DNA of 64,000 nt from contig NZ_SRRT01000005.1 of the NCBI RefSeq assembly GCF_004784475.1, positions 1 through 64,000 of the forward strand, written 5' to 3'. The position numbers were made by a program, and so were the translations under genes. The notes below the pieces were generated by a model. The model saw nothing but the letters and a program-made list of their open reading frames with translations, made no database searches and had not been told where the DNA came from. Source of the stretch: Streptomyces bauhiniae (GTDB taxonomy: Bacteria; Actinomycetota; Actinomycetes; Streptomycetales; Streptomycetaceae). Of the stretch, positions 17,489 to 26,204 are shown piece after piece. The number at the start of each line of letters is the position of its first letter. Position 1 is the first letter of the stretch.

Positions 17489-18541
17489 TCACCGGAAGCC
17501 GGTGGGCATGTACCGGTCGACGTTGTCCTTGTCGACGACGGCGGAGTAGAGCGTGACGGAGGCCGGGATCTCGTACTCGGCCATGCCGCCGACGCCCTTG
17601 CCCTGGCCGAGGGCGCGGGCGAGGTCGATGGCGGAGGCGGACATGGTGGGCGGGTAGAGGACGGTCGCCTTCAGTACGCCGTCGTCGCGCTTGATGGCCT
17701 GGAACGCGGAGAGGGCGCCGGCGCCGCCGACCATGAGGAAGCCGTCCCGGCCCGCCTGTTCCACGGCGCGCAGCGCGCCCACGCCCTGGTCGTCGTCGTG
17801 GTTCCACAGGGCGTCGAACTTGCGCTGTGCCTGGAGGAGTTGGGCCATCTTGGCCTGGCCGGACTCCACGGTGAAGTCGGCCGCCTGGCGGGCCACCTTG
17901 CGGATGTTGGGGTAGTTCTTCAGGGCGTCGTCGAAGCCCTTGGTGCGCTGCTTGGTCAGCTCCAGGTTGTCCAGCCCGGCCAGCTCCACGACCCGGGCGT
18001 CCGGGGTGTCCTTGAGCTTCTCGCCGATGTAGTGACCGGCGTTGAGGCCCATGCCGTAGTTGTCGCCGCCGATCCAGCAGCGGTACGCCTGCGGGGTGTT
18101 GAAGACACGGTCGAGGTTGACGACCGGGATGCCGGCGCGCATGGCCTTGAGGCCGACCTGGGTGAGGGCCTTGCCGTCGGCGGGCAGCACCACCAGGACG
18201 TCGACCTTCTTGTTGATGAGGGTCTCGATCTGCCCGATCTGGGCGGCGGTGTCGTTGGAGCCCTCGGTGATCTCCAGGGTGACGTCGGAGTAGGTGCGCG
18301 CGCGCCGCTTGGCGTTGTCGTTGATGGCGTTGAGCCAGCCGTGGTCGGCCTGCGGTCCGGCGAAGCCGATGGTGACGTGCTTGCCGGGCTTGTCGTCGGC
18401 GGGCCGGTCCTCGGCGGCGGTCTTCTCGTCCTTCGGCTCGTTGCTCGTGCACCCGGCGAGGAAGGCCCCGGCGCCGACGGCGGCGGTGCCGAAGAGCAGT
18501 CCTCTGCGGCTGGTCAGGGGGGTCGGTGCGGTCGGTCGCAT
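17489..18541 (-). CDS. sugar ABC transporter substrate-binding lipoprotein
   Basis: A 350-residue periplasmic-binding-protein family 1 member of the RbsB type. The N-terminus has RRGLLFG followed by a lipobox LAGC (Cys31), so it is a lipoprotein, possibly Tat-routed. Typical RbsB segments are ITIGFAGPQ-like VTIGFAGPQADHGWLNAIN, AAQIGQIETLINKKVDVLVV, GIPVVNLDRVF and WIGGDNYGMG. It is 17 bases from the permease gene. It would capture a monosaccharide or cyclitol at the membrane for import. Confidence 0.88.
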   Translation of the reverse strand: MRPTAPTPLTSRRGLLFGTAAVGAGAFLAGCTSNEPKDEKTAAEDRPADDKPGKHVTIGFAGPQADHGWLNAINDNAKRRARTYSDVTLEITEGSNDTAAQIGQIETLINKKVDVLVVLPADGKALTQVGLKAMRAGIPVVNLDRVFNTPQAYRCWIGGDNYGMGLNAGHYIGEKLKDTPDARVVELAGLDNLELTKQRTKGFDDALKNYPNIRKVARQAADFTVESGQAKMAQLLQAQRKFDALWNHDDDQGVGALRAVEQAGRDGFLMVGGAGALSAFQAIKRDDGVLKATVLYPPTMSASAIDLARALGQGKGVGGMAEYEIPASVTLYSAVVDKDNVDRYMPTGFR

Positions 18542-18558
18542 GGCGGTGAACCCTTTCC

Positions 18559-19578
18559 TCAGGTCGTGCTCGCGGTACGGCGCTGGACCAGCACGGCGGC
18601 GACGATGATCGCGCCCTTGGCGATCTGCTGGACGTCGCTCTGCAGGTTGTTCAGGGCGAAGATGTCGGTGATCGTGGTGAAGATCAGCACGCCCAGCACG
18701 GAGCCGGTGATGGTGCCCCGGCCGCCGCTGAGCAGGGTGCCGCCGATGATGGCGGCGGCGATGGCGTCGAGTTCGTACAGGTTGCCGTTGGTGTTCTGGC
18801 CCGAGCCGGCCAGGATGATCAGCAGGAAGGCCGCGATGCCGCAGCACAGTCCGGAGAGCAGGTAGAGGTAGAGGCGCTGGCGGCGGACGTCGATGCCGGC
18901 GAGGCGGGCCGCCTCCGCGTTGCCGCCGACCGCGACGGTGCGGCGGCCGAAGGTGGTGCGGTTCAGCACGAGCCAGCCGATGACGGTGACGACGGCGAAG
19001 ACCAGGACCAGCGGCGGGATGCCGAGCACGTAGGCGTCGCGCTCGCCGAGGCTCAGGACGGAGTCGACGGTGACGATCTGGGTGCGGCCGTCGGTGATCT
19101 GGAGGGCGAGTCCGCGGGCCGAGGCGAGCATGGCGAGGGTGGCGATGAAGGGGACCATGCCGCCGTAGGCGACGAGCAGGCCGTTGACCAGGCCGCAGCC
19201 CACGCCGACGGCGAGCGCCGTGAAGAGGATGCCCGCGAAGCCGTACTCCTGGGTCGCCACCGTGGTCGCCCACACCGAGGCCAGGGCGACGATCGCGCCG
19301 ACCGACAGATCGATGCCGCCGGAGGTGATGACGAAGGTCATGCCGACGGTGACGACACCGATCACGGACGCCTGGGTGAGGACGAGTTGGAGGTTGCGGG
19401 TGTCGAGGAACTCGTCCGGCTTGGTGACCCCGCCGATCACGATCAGGACGGCGAGGACGCCGAGCAGGGAGAGGGTGCGGACGTCGGCGCGGGCCGTGAG
19501 CGTGCGCCAGGCGGGGGGCCGCGCGGTCGCGGGCGCCTTGCCGCTGTCGTACCGGGGCGGGGAGACGGGCTGCGTCAT
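18559..19578 (-). CDS. sugar ABC transporter permease (RbsC type)
   Basis: A 339-residue membrane protein with eight to ten helices. Family marks are FVITSGGIDLSVGAIVALAS, AYGGMVPFIATLAMLASARG, GGNAEAARLAGIDV and IAAAIIGGTLLSGGRGT. The last contains the ATPase-contact region of RbsC-like permeases. The start ATG 19578 overlaps the ATPase stop (ATGA). It forms the channel of the importer with the neighbouring ATPase and lipoprotein. Confidence 0.9.
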   Translation of the reverse strand: MTQPVSPPRYDSGKAPATARPPAWRTLTARADVRTLSLLGVLAVLIVIGGVTKPDEFLDTRNLQLVLTQASVIGVVTVGMTFVITSGGIDLSVGAIVALASVWATTVATQEYGFAGILFTALAVGVGCGLVNGLLVAYGGMVPFIATLAMLASARGLALQITDGRTQIVTVDSVLSLGERDAYVLGIPPLVLVFAVVTVIGWLVLNRTTFGRRTVAVGGNAEAARLAGIDVRRQRLYLYLLSGLCCGIAAFLLIILAGSGQNTNGNLYELDAIAAAIIGGTLLSGGRGTITGSVLGVLIFTTITDIFALNNLQSDVQQIAKGAIIVAAVLVQRRTASTT

Positions 19579-21092
19579 GACGCCGGGCTTCCTTCCATGA
19601 CGAGGTCGAGTACGCGGTGCTCGTCGAGTTCGCTGGCGGGTGCCTCGTGGACGACGTGGCCCTCGCGGAGCACCAGGACACGGTCGGCGAGGCCGAGGAC
19701 CTCGGGCACCTCGCTGGAGACCAGCAGCACGGCGAGGCCCTCGTCGGCGAGCCGGCGGACCACGGCGTACAGCTCGGCGCGGGCGCCGACGTCGACGCCC
19801 CGGGTGGGTTCGTCGAGCAGCAGCACCCGGCAGCCGCGCAGCAGCCAGCGGGCGAGGACGGCTTTTTGCTGGTTGCCGCCGGAGAGGGTGCGGACGGGGA
19901 CGGCCGGGTTGTCCGGGCGCAGGGACAGCTCGCGGGTCGCGGCGCGGGCGGCGCCCAGCTCGGCGCGCCGGTCGATCCAGCCGGCGCGGGCGAAGCGGGA
20001 GAGGGTGGACACCGAGACGTTGCGGGTGACGGACTCCAGCATGAGCAGGGCCTGCGCCTTGCGTTCCTCGGGGGCCAGCCCGATCCCGGCGCGCACGGCG
20101 GCGCGTACGCTGCCGGTCCGGATCGGCCGGCCGCCGACCAGGACGTGGCCCGCGTCGGGCTTGCGGGCGCCGTAGACCGTCTCCAGGATCTCGGAGCGGC
20201 CGGAGCCGACGAGTCCGGCGATCCCGACGATCTCGCCCGGCCGCACCACGAGGTCGAGCGGGTCGAACTCACCGCTCCGGGCGAGACCCCGCACCTCCAA
20301 CACCGGTTCGTCGACGGAGGGTTCGGCCGGGCGCGGCGGGAAGACGTACTCGACGTCGCGGCCCGTCATCAGGGTGACGACCGCGCGGGTCGGGGTGGTC
20401 TTCGCGGGCAGTCCTCGGGCCACCGCGCGGCCGTCCTTCAGTACGGTCACGCGGTCCCCGATGCGGCGGATCTCGTCCAGCCGGTGCGAGATGTAGACGA
20501 CGGCGACGCCCTCGGCGGTGAGTCCGGTGACCACGCGGAACAGGTTGTCGACCTCGTCGGGGTCGAGCGCGGCGGACGGCTCGTCCATCACGATGAGCCG
20601 TACGTCGTGCGACAACGCCCGTGCCATGGAGACGATCTGCTGCTGCGCCGCCGACAACTCCCCCACCAGGCGCCCCGGTTCGATCTCGGAATGCCCGAGT
20701 CGCCGCAGCAGCGCGGCCGTCGAGGCGCGGGCCGTGCGGCGCCGTACGACGAATCCGGCTCTGGTGGGTTCGTGGCCCAGGTGGATGTTCTCGGCGACCG
20801 ACAGGTGCTCCACCAGGTCGAGTTCCTGGTAGATGGTGGCGATGCCGAGGCGCATCGCGGCCATGGGCGAGCGGAGGGTGACGGGTTCGCCGCGCCAGTG
20901 GATGGTTCCGGTGTCGGGCTGGTGGGCGCCCGCGAGGACCTTGATGAGGGTGGACTTGCCCGCGCCGTTCTGGCCGAGCAGGCAGTGCACCTCGCCCTCC
21001 TGGACGTCGAGGTCGACACCGTCGAGTGCGCGGACGCCGGGGAATGCCTTGGTGATGCCGGTCATGCTGAGCAGGGGTGGTTCTGGTGCCAT
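19575..21092 (-). CDS. sugar ABC transporter ATP-binding protein (RbsA type)
   Basis: A 505-residue ATPase with two nucleotide-binding domains. The N-terminal half has Walker A GQNGAGKSTLIKVL, signature LSAAQQQIVSMARAL and Walker B LIVMDEPSAALD. The C-terminal half has a degenerate Walker A (GLVGSGRSEILE), signature LSGGNQQKAVLARWL and LLLDEPTRGVD. This asymmetric pattern is usual for RbsA/MglA proteins. It leads the importer operon, 126 bases after the ROK regulator. Confidence 0.92.
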   Translation of the reverse strand: MAPEPPLLSMTGITKAFPGVRALDGVDLDVQEGEVHCLLGQNGAGKSTLIKVLAGAHQPDTGTIHWRGEPVTLRSPMAAMRLGIATIYQELDLVEHLSVAENIHLGHEPTRAGFVVRRRTARASTAALLRRLGHSEIEPGRLVGELSAAQQQIVSMARALSHDVRLIVMDEPSAALDPDEVDNLFRVVTGLTAEGVAVVYISHRLDEIRRIGDRVTVLKDGRAVARGLPAKTTPTRAVVTLMTGRDVEYVFPPRPAEPSVDEPVLEVRGLARSGEFDPLDLVVRPGEIVGIAGLVGSGRSEILETVYGARKPDAGHVLVGGRPIRTGSVRAAVRAGIGLAPEERKAQALLMLESVTRNVSVSTLSRFARAGWIDRRAELGAARAATRELSLRPDNPAVPVRTLSGGNQQKAVLARWLLRGCRVLLLDEPTRGVDVGARAELYAVVRRLADEGLAVLLVSSEVPEVLGLADRVLVLREGHVVHEAPASELDEHRVLDLVMEGSPAS

Positions 21093-21218
21093 GTGGATTC
21101 CCCTCGGCGGGCGTGCGGGCCTGTTTCAGGGCGGTACGCCGGTGGACAGGGCGGACCGGGGCTTGAAGCGGTGGCGCTGTTTCCTGCGGGCCGTCCGGCG
21201 GGGTGCCGGACGGCGTGG

Positions 21219-22409
21219 TCACGCGGGGGAGAACAGGTGGTCGCTGATGAGGCGGGCGCCGCCGATGACTCCGGCGTTCGAGCCCAGCTCACCGAGGACG
21301 ATGGGCAGGTTGCCGGTCGCGAGCGGCAGCGACTGGCGGTAGACCTGGGTGCGGATCGCGGCGAGCAGGGTGTGGCCGAGGCCGGTCACCCCGCCGCCGA
21401 TCACCACGAGAGAGGGGTTGAAGAAGCTGACCAGGCCCGCGATGACCTGGCCGGTGCGGGTGCCGCCCTCGCGGATGAGGTCGAGCGAGACGGTGTCGCC
21501 GGCGGCGGCCGCGGCCGCGATGTCGACGGCGCTCAGGGTGCCGTGCGTCTCCAGGCGGGAGGCGAGTTCGGCCGAGAGCCCCTGGCCGGCCGCCTCCAGC
21601 GCGTCGCGGGCGAGCGCCGCGCCGCTGAAGTGGGCCTCCAGGCAGCCCCGGTTGCCGCAGGCGCAGGCGCGGCCGTCGGGTACGGCCTGGATGTGGCCGA
21701 TGTCGCCCGCGCTGCCCGTGGCCCCCCGGTAGACCTCGCCGCCGACGACGATGCCGCAGCCGATGCCGGTGCCGATCTTGACGCAGAGGAAGTCGGCGGC
21801 GGTGCGGGCGACGCCCGCGTGCTGCTCCCCCATGGCCATCAGATTCACGTCGTTGTCGACCATGACGGGGCAGCCGAGTTCCTGGCTGAGCGCCTCCCGT
21901 ACGGGGAAGCCGTCCCAGCCCGGCATGATCGGCGGGGCGACCGGCACCCCCTCCGGGAAGCGGACGGGTCCCGGTACGCCGATGCCGGCGCCGTCGAACC
22001 CCTCCACGAGCCCGGAGGAGCGGAGCTTGGCCGCCATGGCGAGGACGTGCTCGAAGACCGCGACCGGACCCTCGCGTACGTCCATGGGCTGGTTGAGGTG
22101 GCCCAGCACTTCGAGTTCGGCGTTGGTGACGGCGACGTCGACCGAGGTCGCGCCGATGTCGATGCCGAGGAAGCGCAGGTTCGGGGCGAGCCGCAGATTG
22201 TGGGAGCGGCGTCCGCCGCGCGAGGCGGCGAGTCCGTCGGCCACGATGAGCCCGGTCTGCAGGAGCCGGTCCACCTCCACGGCCAGCTTGGACCGGGACA
22301 GTTCGATCTGATCGCCCAACTGGGCGCGGGAGTTGGGACCCTCGTCGCGCAGCATGCGGAGCAGCCGGGCCTGGTGGGCGTTGGCGGGTCGTGCCGTCAT
22401 GCGTCTCAC
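21219..22409 (-). CDS. ROK-family transcriptional regulator
   Basis: A 396-residue repressor with an N-terminal winged helix (HQARLLRMLRDEGPNSRAQL to SRSKLAVEVDRLL) and a C-terminal ROK sugar-kinase-like domain. The ROK part has the ATP-loop-like FLGIDIGATSVDVAV and a zinc site CACGNRGCLEAH. I chose GTG 22409 because GGAGGGA lies about six bases upstream; ATG 22400 is too far from it, and longer readings have no ribosome site. It probably senses a sugar that enters through the adjacent importer. The inverted repeat at 22514-22536, repeated in the laccase promoter, is its likely operator. Confidence 0.88.
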   Translation of the reverse strand: MRRMTARPANAHQARLLRMLRDEGPNSRAQLGDQIELSRSKLAVEVDRLLQTGLIVADGLAASRGGRRSHNLRLAPNLRFLGIDIGATSVDVAVTNAELEVLGHLNQPMDVREGPVAVFEHVLAMAAKLRSSGLVEGFDGAGIGVPGPVRFPEGVPVAPPIMPGWDGFPVREALSQELGCPVMVDNDVNLMAMGEQHAGVARTAADFLCVKIGTGIGCGIVVGGEVYRGATGSAGDIGHIQAVPDGRACACGNRGCLEAHFSGAALARDALEAAGQGLSAELASRLETHGTLSAVDIAAAAAAGDTVSLDLIREGGTRTGQVIAGLVSFFNPSLVVIGGGVTGLGHTLLAAIRTQVYRQSLPLATGNLPIVLGELGSNAGVIGGARLISDHLFSPA

Positions 22410-22513
22410 GAGTCCCTCCCCGCCTCGGTACCGGCCGTCCGTCGCGTTCTTTCGGGGGGAACGTAGCAGCGGCTGCCGGGGCTGGGAAGAAGTAGCGCGG
22501 GAATTCGTGCTCA

Positions 22514-22536
22514 CTTTCTCCACTCACAGGACAAAG
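22514..22536. promoter_or_regulatory. inverted repeat upstream of ROK gene, putative operator
   Basis: Plus-strand half sites CTTTCTCC (22514-22521) and GGACAAAG (22529-22536) are separated by 7 bases, about 105 bases upstream of the ROK start. A near copy lies at 23613-23635. Known ROK-regulator operators in Streptomyces can have two 8-base arms with a 7-base spacer. Binding by this ROK protein is inferred. Confidence 0.55.
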
Positions 22537-22546
22537 GTCGGGGCCG

Positions 22547-23524
22547 TCAGTGGGCGTGGTGCGCGGCGGTGTGGTGTCCGGTGTGGCCCGGTACGGTGCC
22601 GTCGGGCTTCGCCACCAGGAACAGTCCGGCCATCCCCATGTCGGAGTGGCTCTGGACGTGGCAGTGGTACATCCAGGCGCCCGCGCCGACGTGTTCGCCC
22701 GCGATGACCTGGAAGCCGAAGGAGTCGGCGGGCCCGGTGATCTTGTTGTCGACGATCCGGCTGGGGTCGTCGGGACCGGTCAGCAGGCCCGTGCGGTTGT
22801 CGGCCCAGCGGTGACCGTGCATATGGAAGGTGTGGTAGTACTCGCCGTGCGTGATCATGACGATCTCGACGCGATCGCCCACCGTGGCCTCGAAGTCCGG
22901 GGTCTGCCCCGCCGTCCTGTTGTTGATCGTCATGTCGTTGAAGACGATCGTGAACTGCTTGTCGGGCAGGAGGTCGCCCTTCCGGCGCACGACGACCGGG
23001 CCGTACAGGCCCTTGCGGATGCCGCCGGTTCCGTGGTCGGTACCCACGACGTGGTCGTGGTAGTGCCAGTAACCGGCGCTCCCCGCCTGCCAGGTGCCGT
23101 CCTTGCGGCGGCCGGGGGCGTGGGTGCGCCAGGTGTAGGTGCGGGTGCCGCCGGGTTCGACATGGCTGCCCGTCATCCGGGTGCCGTCGTTGGCGATGTC
23201 GTAGTCGACGCCGTGGACGTGGAGGCTGGCGTCGGCGTCGGTGAGGTTCTCGAATTCGATGTGCAGGGTGTCGCCCTCGACCAGTTCGATGAGCGGGCCC
23301 GGCACGGTCGCCTTGCCCTTCTCCAGACCGTAGCCGAGCTGTCCGCCGGGCAGTTTCTCGGCGTAGAGCTTGAGGTGGCGCACCTGGCCGCCGGCCGGGG
23401 CGGTGGGCGGCGAGGGCTCGGCCGCCGAAGGGGCGGAAGCCACCGACAACGTTGCCGTGCCGGTGGCGGCGACCACACCGCCGGCCAGCAGCCGTCGCCC
23501 GAAAGTCCTTCTGTCCAGAGCCAT
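22547..23524 (-). CDS. small two-domain laccase (SLAC), Tat-exported
   Basis: A 325-residue two-domain multicopper oxidase. The N-terminus has a Tat signal (DRRTFGRRLLAGG). Copper-ligand motifs are HVHGVDYD, WHYHDHVVGTDHG, HTFHMHGHRW and HCHVQSHSDMGMAG. The last carries the type-1 copper His and Met and the trinuclear His-Cys-His. Sequence and length closely resemble the small laccase of S. coelicolor, which works as a trimer and reduces oxygen to water while oxidising phenols. The C-terminus is His-rich. It is divergent from a ThuA-PQQ dehydrogenase gene with an operator-like repeat in the gap, so a role as terminal oxidase for extracellular sugar oxidation is worth considering. Confidence 0.95.
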   Translation of the reverse strand: MALDRRTFGRRLLAGGVVAATGTATLSVASAPSAAEPSPPTAPAGGQVRHLKLYAEKLPGGQLGYGLEKGKATVPGPLIELVEGDTLHIEFENLTDADASLHVHGVDYDIANDGTRMTGSHVEPGGTRTYTWRTHAPGRRKDGTWQAGSAGYWHYHDHVVGTDHGTGGIRKGLYGPVVVRRKGDLLPDKQFTIVFNDMTINNRTAGQTPDFEATVGDRVEIVMITHGEYYHTFHMHGHRWADNRTGLLTGPDDPSRIVDNKITGPADSFGFQVIAGEHVGAGAWMYHCHVQSHSDMGMAGLFLVAKPDGTVPGHTGHHTAAHHAH

Positions 23525-23612
23525 TCCGGTCTCTCCAGTCCTGTGCGGAGTGCTGTGAGGAGACGGGCGGGGGCGGGCCCCCGGGGACGGCCACGGTAGA
23601 GGCGCGCCTCTC

Positions 23613-23635
23613 GTTTATCCACACCCAGGACAAAG
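23613..23635. promoter_or_regulatory. second copy of the ROK-type inverted repeat, laccase/ThuA divergent promoter
   Basis: Plus-strand half sites GTTTATCC (23613-23620) and GGACAAAG (23628-23635), again with a 7-base spacer. It lies about 90 bases from both divergent starts (laccase 23524, ThuA-dehydrogenase 23727). Extending by one base at each side, 20 of 24 positions match the copy at 22514-22536. Confidence 0.55.
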
Positions 23636-23726
23636 TTGGTGAGATTCCGTCCATAGCTATTGGCGGACCGGCGAAAGGCGTCTAGCTTCTGGCGCTGTTG
23701 CTGAGACCACGGAGGGTGGGTGACCC

Positions 23727-26204
23727 ATGCAGAGCGCACCACATCACCGGTCGAGATCCCGGCGGGCAACGGCGGCGGCCCTGGCGGCCGGAGCCCTGGC
23801 GGCATCCCTGTTGAGCGGCGGTACCGCCGCCACGGCCAGTCCGTTCCCGGAGCCGAGGGCGTCGGCGCTGCCGTCGCCGCCCGGCGGCAGAGACGTCAAA
23901 GTACTCGTCTTCCACGCCTCGGCCACCGAGGAGTCACCGACCGTCGACGCCGGTATCGAGGCCATCGAGTCCATCGGTCTGACCGGTCCCGAGGATCAGC
24001 GTTTCAAGACCGTGGCGACGGACGACGCCTCGGTCTTCACCAACGACAAGCGGCTGGGCACCTTCAACGCCGTGGTGTTCCTGACCGGCGGCGGAGATGT
24101 CCTCGATCCCGAGCAGGAGGCGGGCCTCGAGGCGTATCTGCAGGCCGGCGGCGGCTTCCTCGGCATCCATGACGCGGCGCGGACGGAGCCGTACTCCGAC
24201 TGGTTCACCGGTCTGATCGGGGCCCGCCCCGCGAAGACGAGCCCGGCCGCCGTGCAGCGGGCCACCGTGGAGATCCCGGACCGGAGTCATCCGGCCACGA
24301 AGGGGCTGCCGTTGGAGTGGAAGCGGCCCGACACGTGGTTCAACTGGGCGAGCAACCCGACCGGCAAGGTGCACACCGTCGCCAAGGTCCGCGAGAGCAG
24401 CTACCAGCCGGGCACCGGCGCCAACGGGGTGGACCACCCGGTGTCCTGGTGCCGGGACTACTCCGGCGGCCGGTCCTTCTACACCGGCATGGGCGGCACG
24501 GTGGAGTCGTTCGCCGAGACCGACTTCCGCGACCATCTGCGGGGCGCGCTGCTGTGGACCACCCGGCTCTCGCGCGCCGACTGCAAGGCGACCATCGACG
24601 CCAACTACTCGGCGGTGCGCGTCACTCAGCCGAACCAGCCCGGTCAGCAGGACCAGATCGGCGAGCCGCACGGCCTGGTCGTGGCGCCCGACGGTCGGGT
24701 GCTGTACATCGGCCGGGGCGGCGGCACCAACGAGGCGCCGGTCGTCACCGACTGGAACAACCCCGACATCGGCAAGGGCATCGGCCAGATCCACATCTAC
24801 GACCCCGCCACGAAGAAGGTCACGCTCGCGGGCGCCCTCACCGTCTTCGGCAACAAGGGTGGCGGCGACGAACTGGTCAAGGTCGAGGAGGGGTTGCTCG
24901 GCATCGAGCTGGACCCCGGCTTCGAGTCCAACGGCTGGGTGTACCTGCACTACACCCCGCACTCCGGCCTGGACCGCGACAAGCAGGTGGCCGAACGCCG
25001 CGTCTCCCGCTTCACGTTGGACCGCGCCACGAACAAGCTCGACCTGGCCTCGGAGAAGGTGCTGCTCAAGTGGCCGGTACAGGTGCACAGTTGCTGTCAC
25101 GCGGGCGGCGGGATGGCCTGGGACTCCCAGGGCAACCTCTACATCGCCACCGGTGACAACAACTCCTCCGGGTTCAGCGACGGTTACTCCGGCAACAACC
25201 CGCAGCCCAACTACAAGGGCCTCTCCTTCGCCGACGCCCGCCGCACCGCGGGCAACACCCACAACCTCAACGGCAAGATCCTGCGCATCCACCCGGAGCC
25301 GGACGGCACGTACACCCTGCCCGAAGGCAACCTCTTCACCGGCAAGGAGCAGGACGAGGGCGGCGGCAAGACCCGTGGCGAGATCTATGTGATGGGTGTA
25401 CGGAACCCGGCGCGGATCTCCGTCGACAAGAAGACCGACATCCTCTACGCGGGCTGGGTCGGCCCCGACGCGGGCGCGCCGAGCACCACCTGGGGACCGG
25501 CGAAGTACGACACGTTCGCCGCGATCACCAAGGCGGGCAACCACGGCTGGCCGTTCTGCATGGGCAACAAGCAGCCCTACCGCGACCGGAATCTGCCGGA
25601 CCCGACGAAGCCGCTGGGCTGGTACGACTGCGACGCCCCGAAGAACGAGTCGCCGAACAACGACGGCCTGGTGAACCTGCCGCCCGTCACCGGCAACACC
25701 ATCTGGTACTCCCCGCAGGGCGGCGCCCCCGACTTCCCGCGCGACGCGGCGGGCGTGCCCAGCTACAAGAACGAGGAGGCCACCTACCTCCTGCCGTGGC
25801 TCAAGGGAGGCGGCCAGGCCACCATGGACGGCCCGGTCTACCGCTACGACGCGGCGACGGCCGGCGCCGGGGCGTGGCCGGAGTACTGGGACGGCAAGTG
25901 GTTCGTCGGTGACTTCTACGACGCGGACAACCCGCGCCACGCGGTGCTCACCGACCCGAAGACGGTCGGCAAGGGCGGCCTGCCGGTCACGGCGGAGTCG
26001 CTGAAGAAGATCATCCCGGTCGGGCAGGGCGGCATCCGCAACCTGATGGACTGGAAGTTCGCGCCGGACGGCTCGCTCTACGTCCTCGACTACGGCCGCG
26101 GCTTCTTCACCTCCGACTCCCAGTCCGCGCTGTGGCGTGTGACGTACACCGGCGGCGCGGCCACGCCCGCCGCGAAGGATCTGGCCAGGAAGGCGGCACA
26201 GTGA
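23727..26204 (+). CDS. secreted ThuA plus PQQ-type sugar dehydrogenase fusion
   Basis: An 825-residue exported protein with a signal peptide to about residue 38. Residues 55-285 are ThuA-like (VKVLVFHASATEES, FNAVVFLTGGGDVL, GGGFLGIHDAARTEPYSDWF). Residues 310-800 are a glucose/sorbosone dehydrogenase propeller with GEPHGLVVAPDGRVLY, Cys456-Cys457-His458 (the His aligns with the catalytic base) and YVMGVRNPARISV. The ThuA part lacks the DUF1080 partner seen in the gene at 11305; here it is fused to the dehydrogenase instead. The next gene starts in its stop codon (GTGA), so the two proteins are made together. Confidence 0.88.
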   Translation: MQSAPHHRSRSRRATAAALAAGALAASLLSGGTAATASPFPEPRASALPSPPGGRDVKVLVFHASATEESPTVDAGIEAIESIGLTGPEDQRFKTVATDDASVFTNDKRLGTFNAVVFLTGGGDVLDPEQEAGLEAYLQAGGGFLGIHDAARTEPYSDWFTGLIGARPAKTSPAAVQRATVEIPDRSHPATKGLPLEWKRPDTWFNWASNPTGKVHTVAKVRESSYQPGTGANGVDHPVSWCRDYSGGRSFYTGMGGTVESFAETDFRDHLRGALLWTTRLSRADCKATIDANYSAVRVTQPNQPGQQDQIGEPHGLVVAPDGRVLYIGRGGGTNEAPVVTDWNNPDIGKGIGQIHIYDPATKKVTLAGALTVFGNKGGGDELVKVEEGLLGIELDPGFESNGWVYLHYTPHSGLDRDKQVAERRVSRFTLDRATNKLDLASEKVLLKWPVQVHSCCHAGGGMAWDSQGNLYIATGDNNSSGFSDGYSGNNPQPNYKGLSFADARRTAGNTHNLNGKILRIHPEPDGTYTLPEGNLFTGKEQDEGGGKTRGEIYVMGVRNPARISVDKKTDILYAGWVGPDAGAPSTTWGPAKYDTFAAITKAGNHGWPFCMGNKQPYRDRNLPDPTKPLGWYDCDAPKNESPNNDGLVNLPPVTGNTIWYSPQGGAPDFPRDAAGVPSYKNEEATYLLPWLKGGGQATMDGPVYRYDAATAGAGAWPEYWDGKWFVGDFYDADNPRHAVLTDPKTVGKGGLPVTAESLKKIIPVGQGGIRNLMDWKFAPDGSLYVLDYGRGFFTSDSQSALWRVTYTGGAATPAAKDLARKAAQ

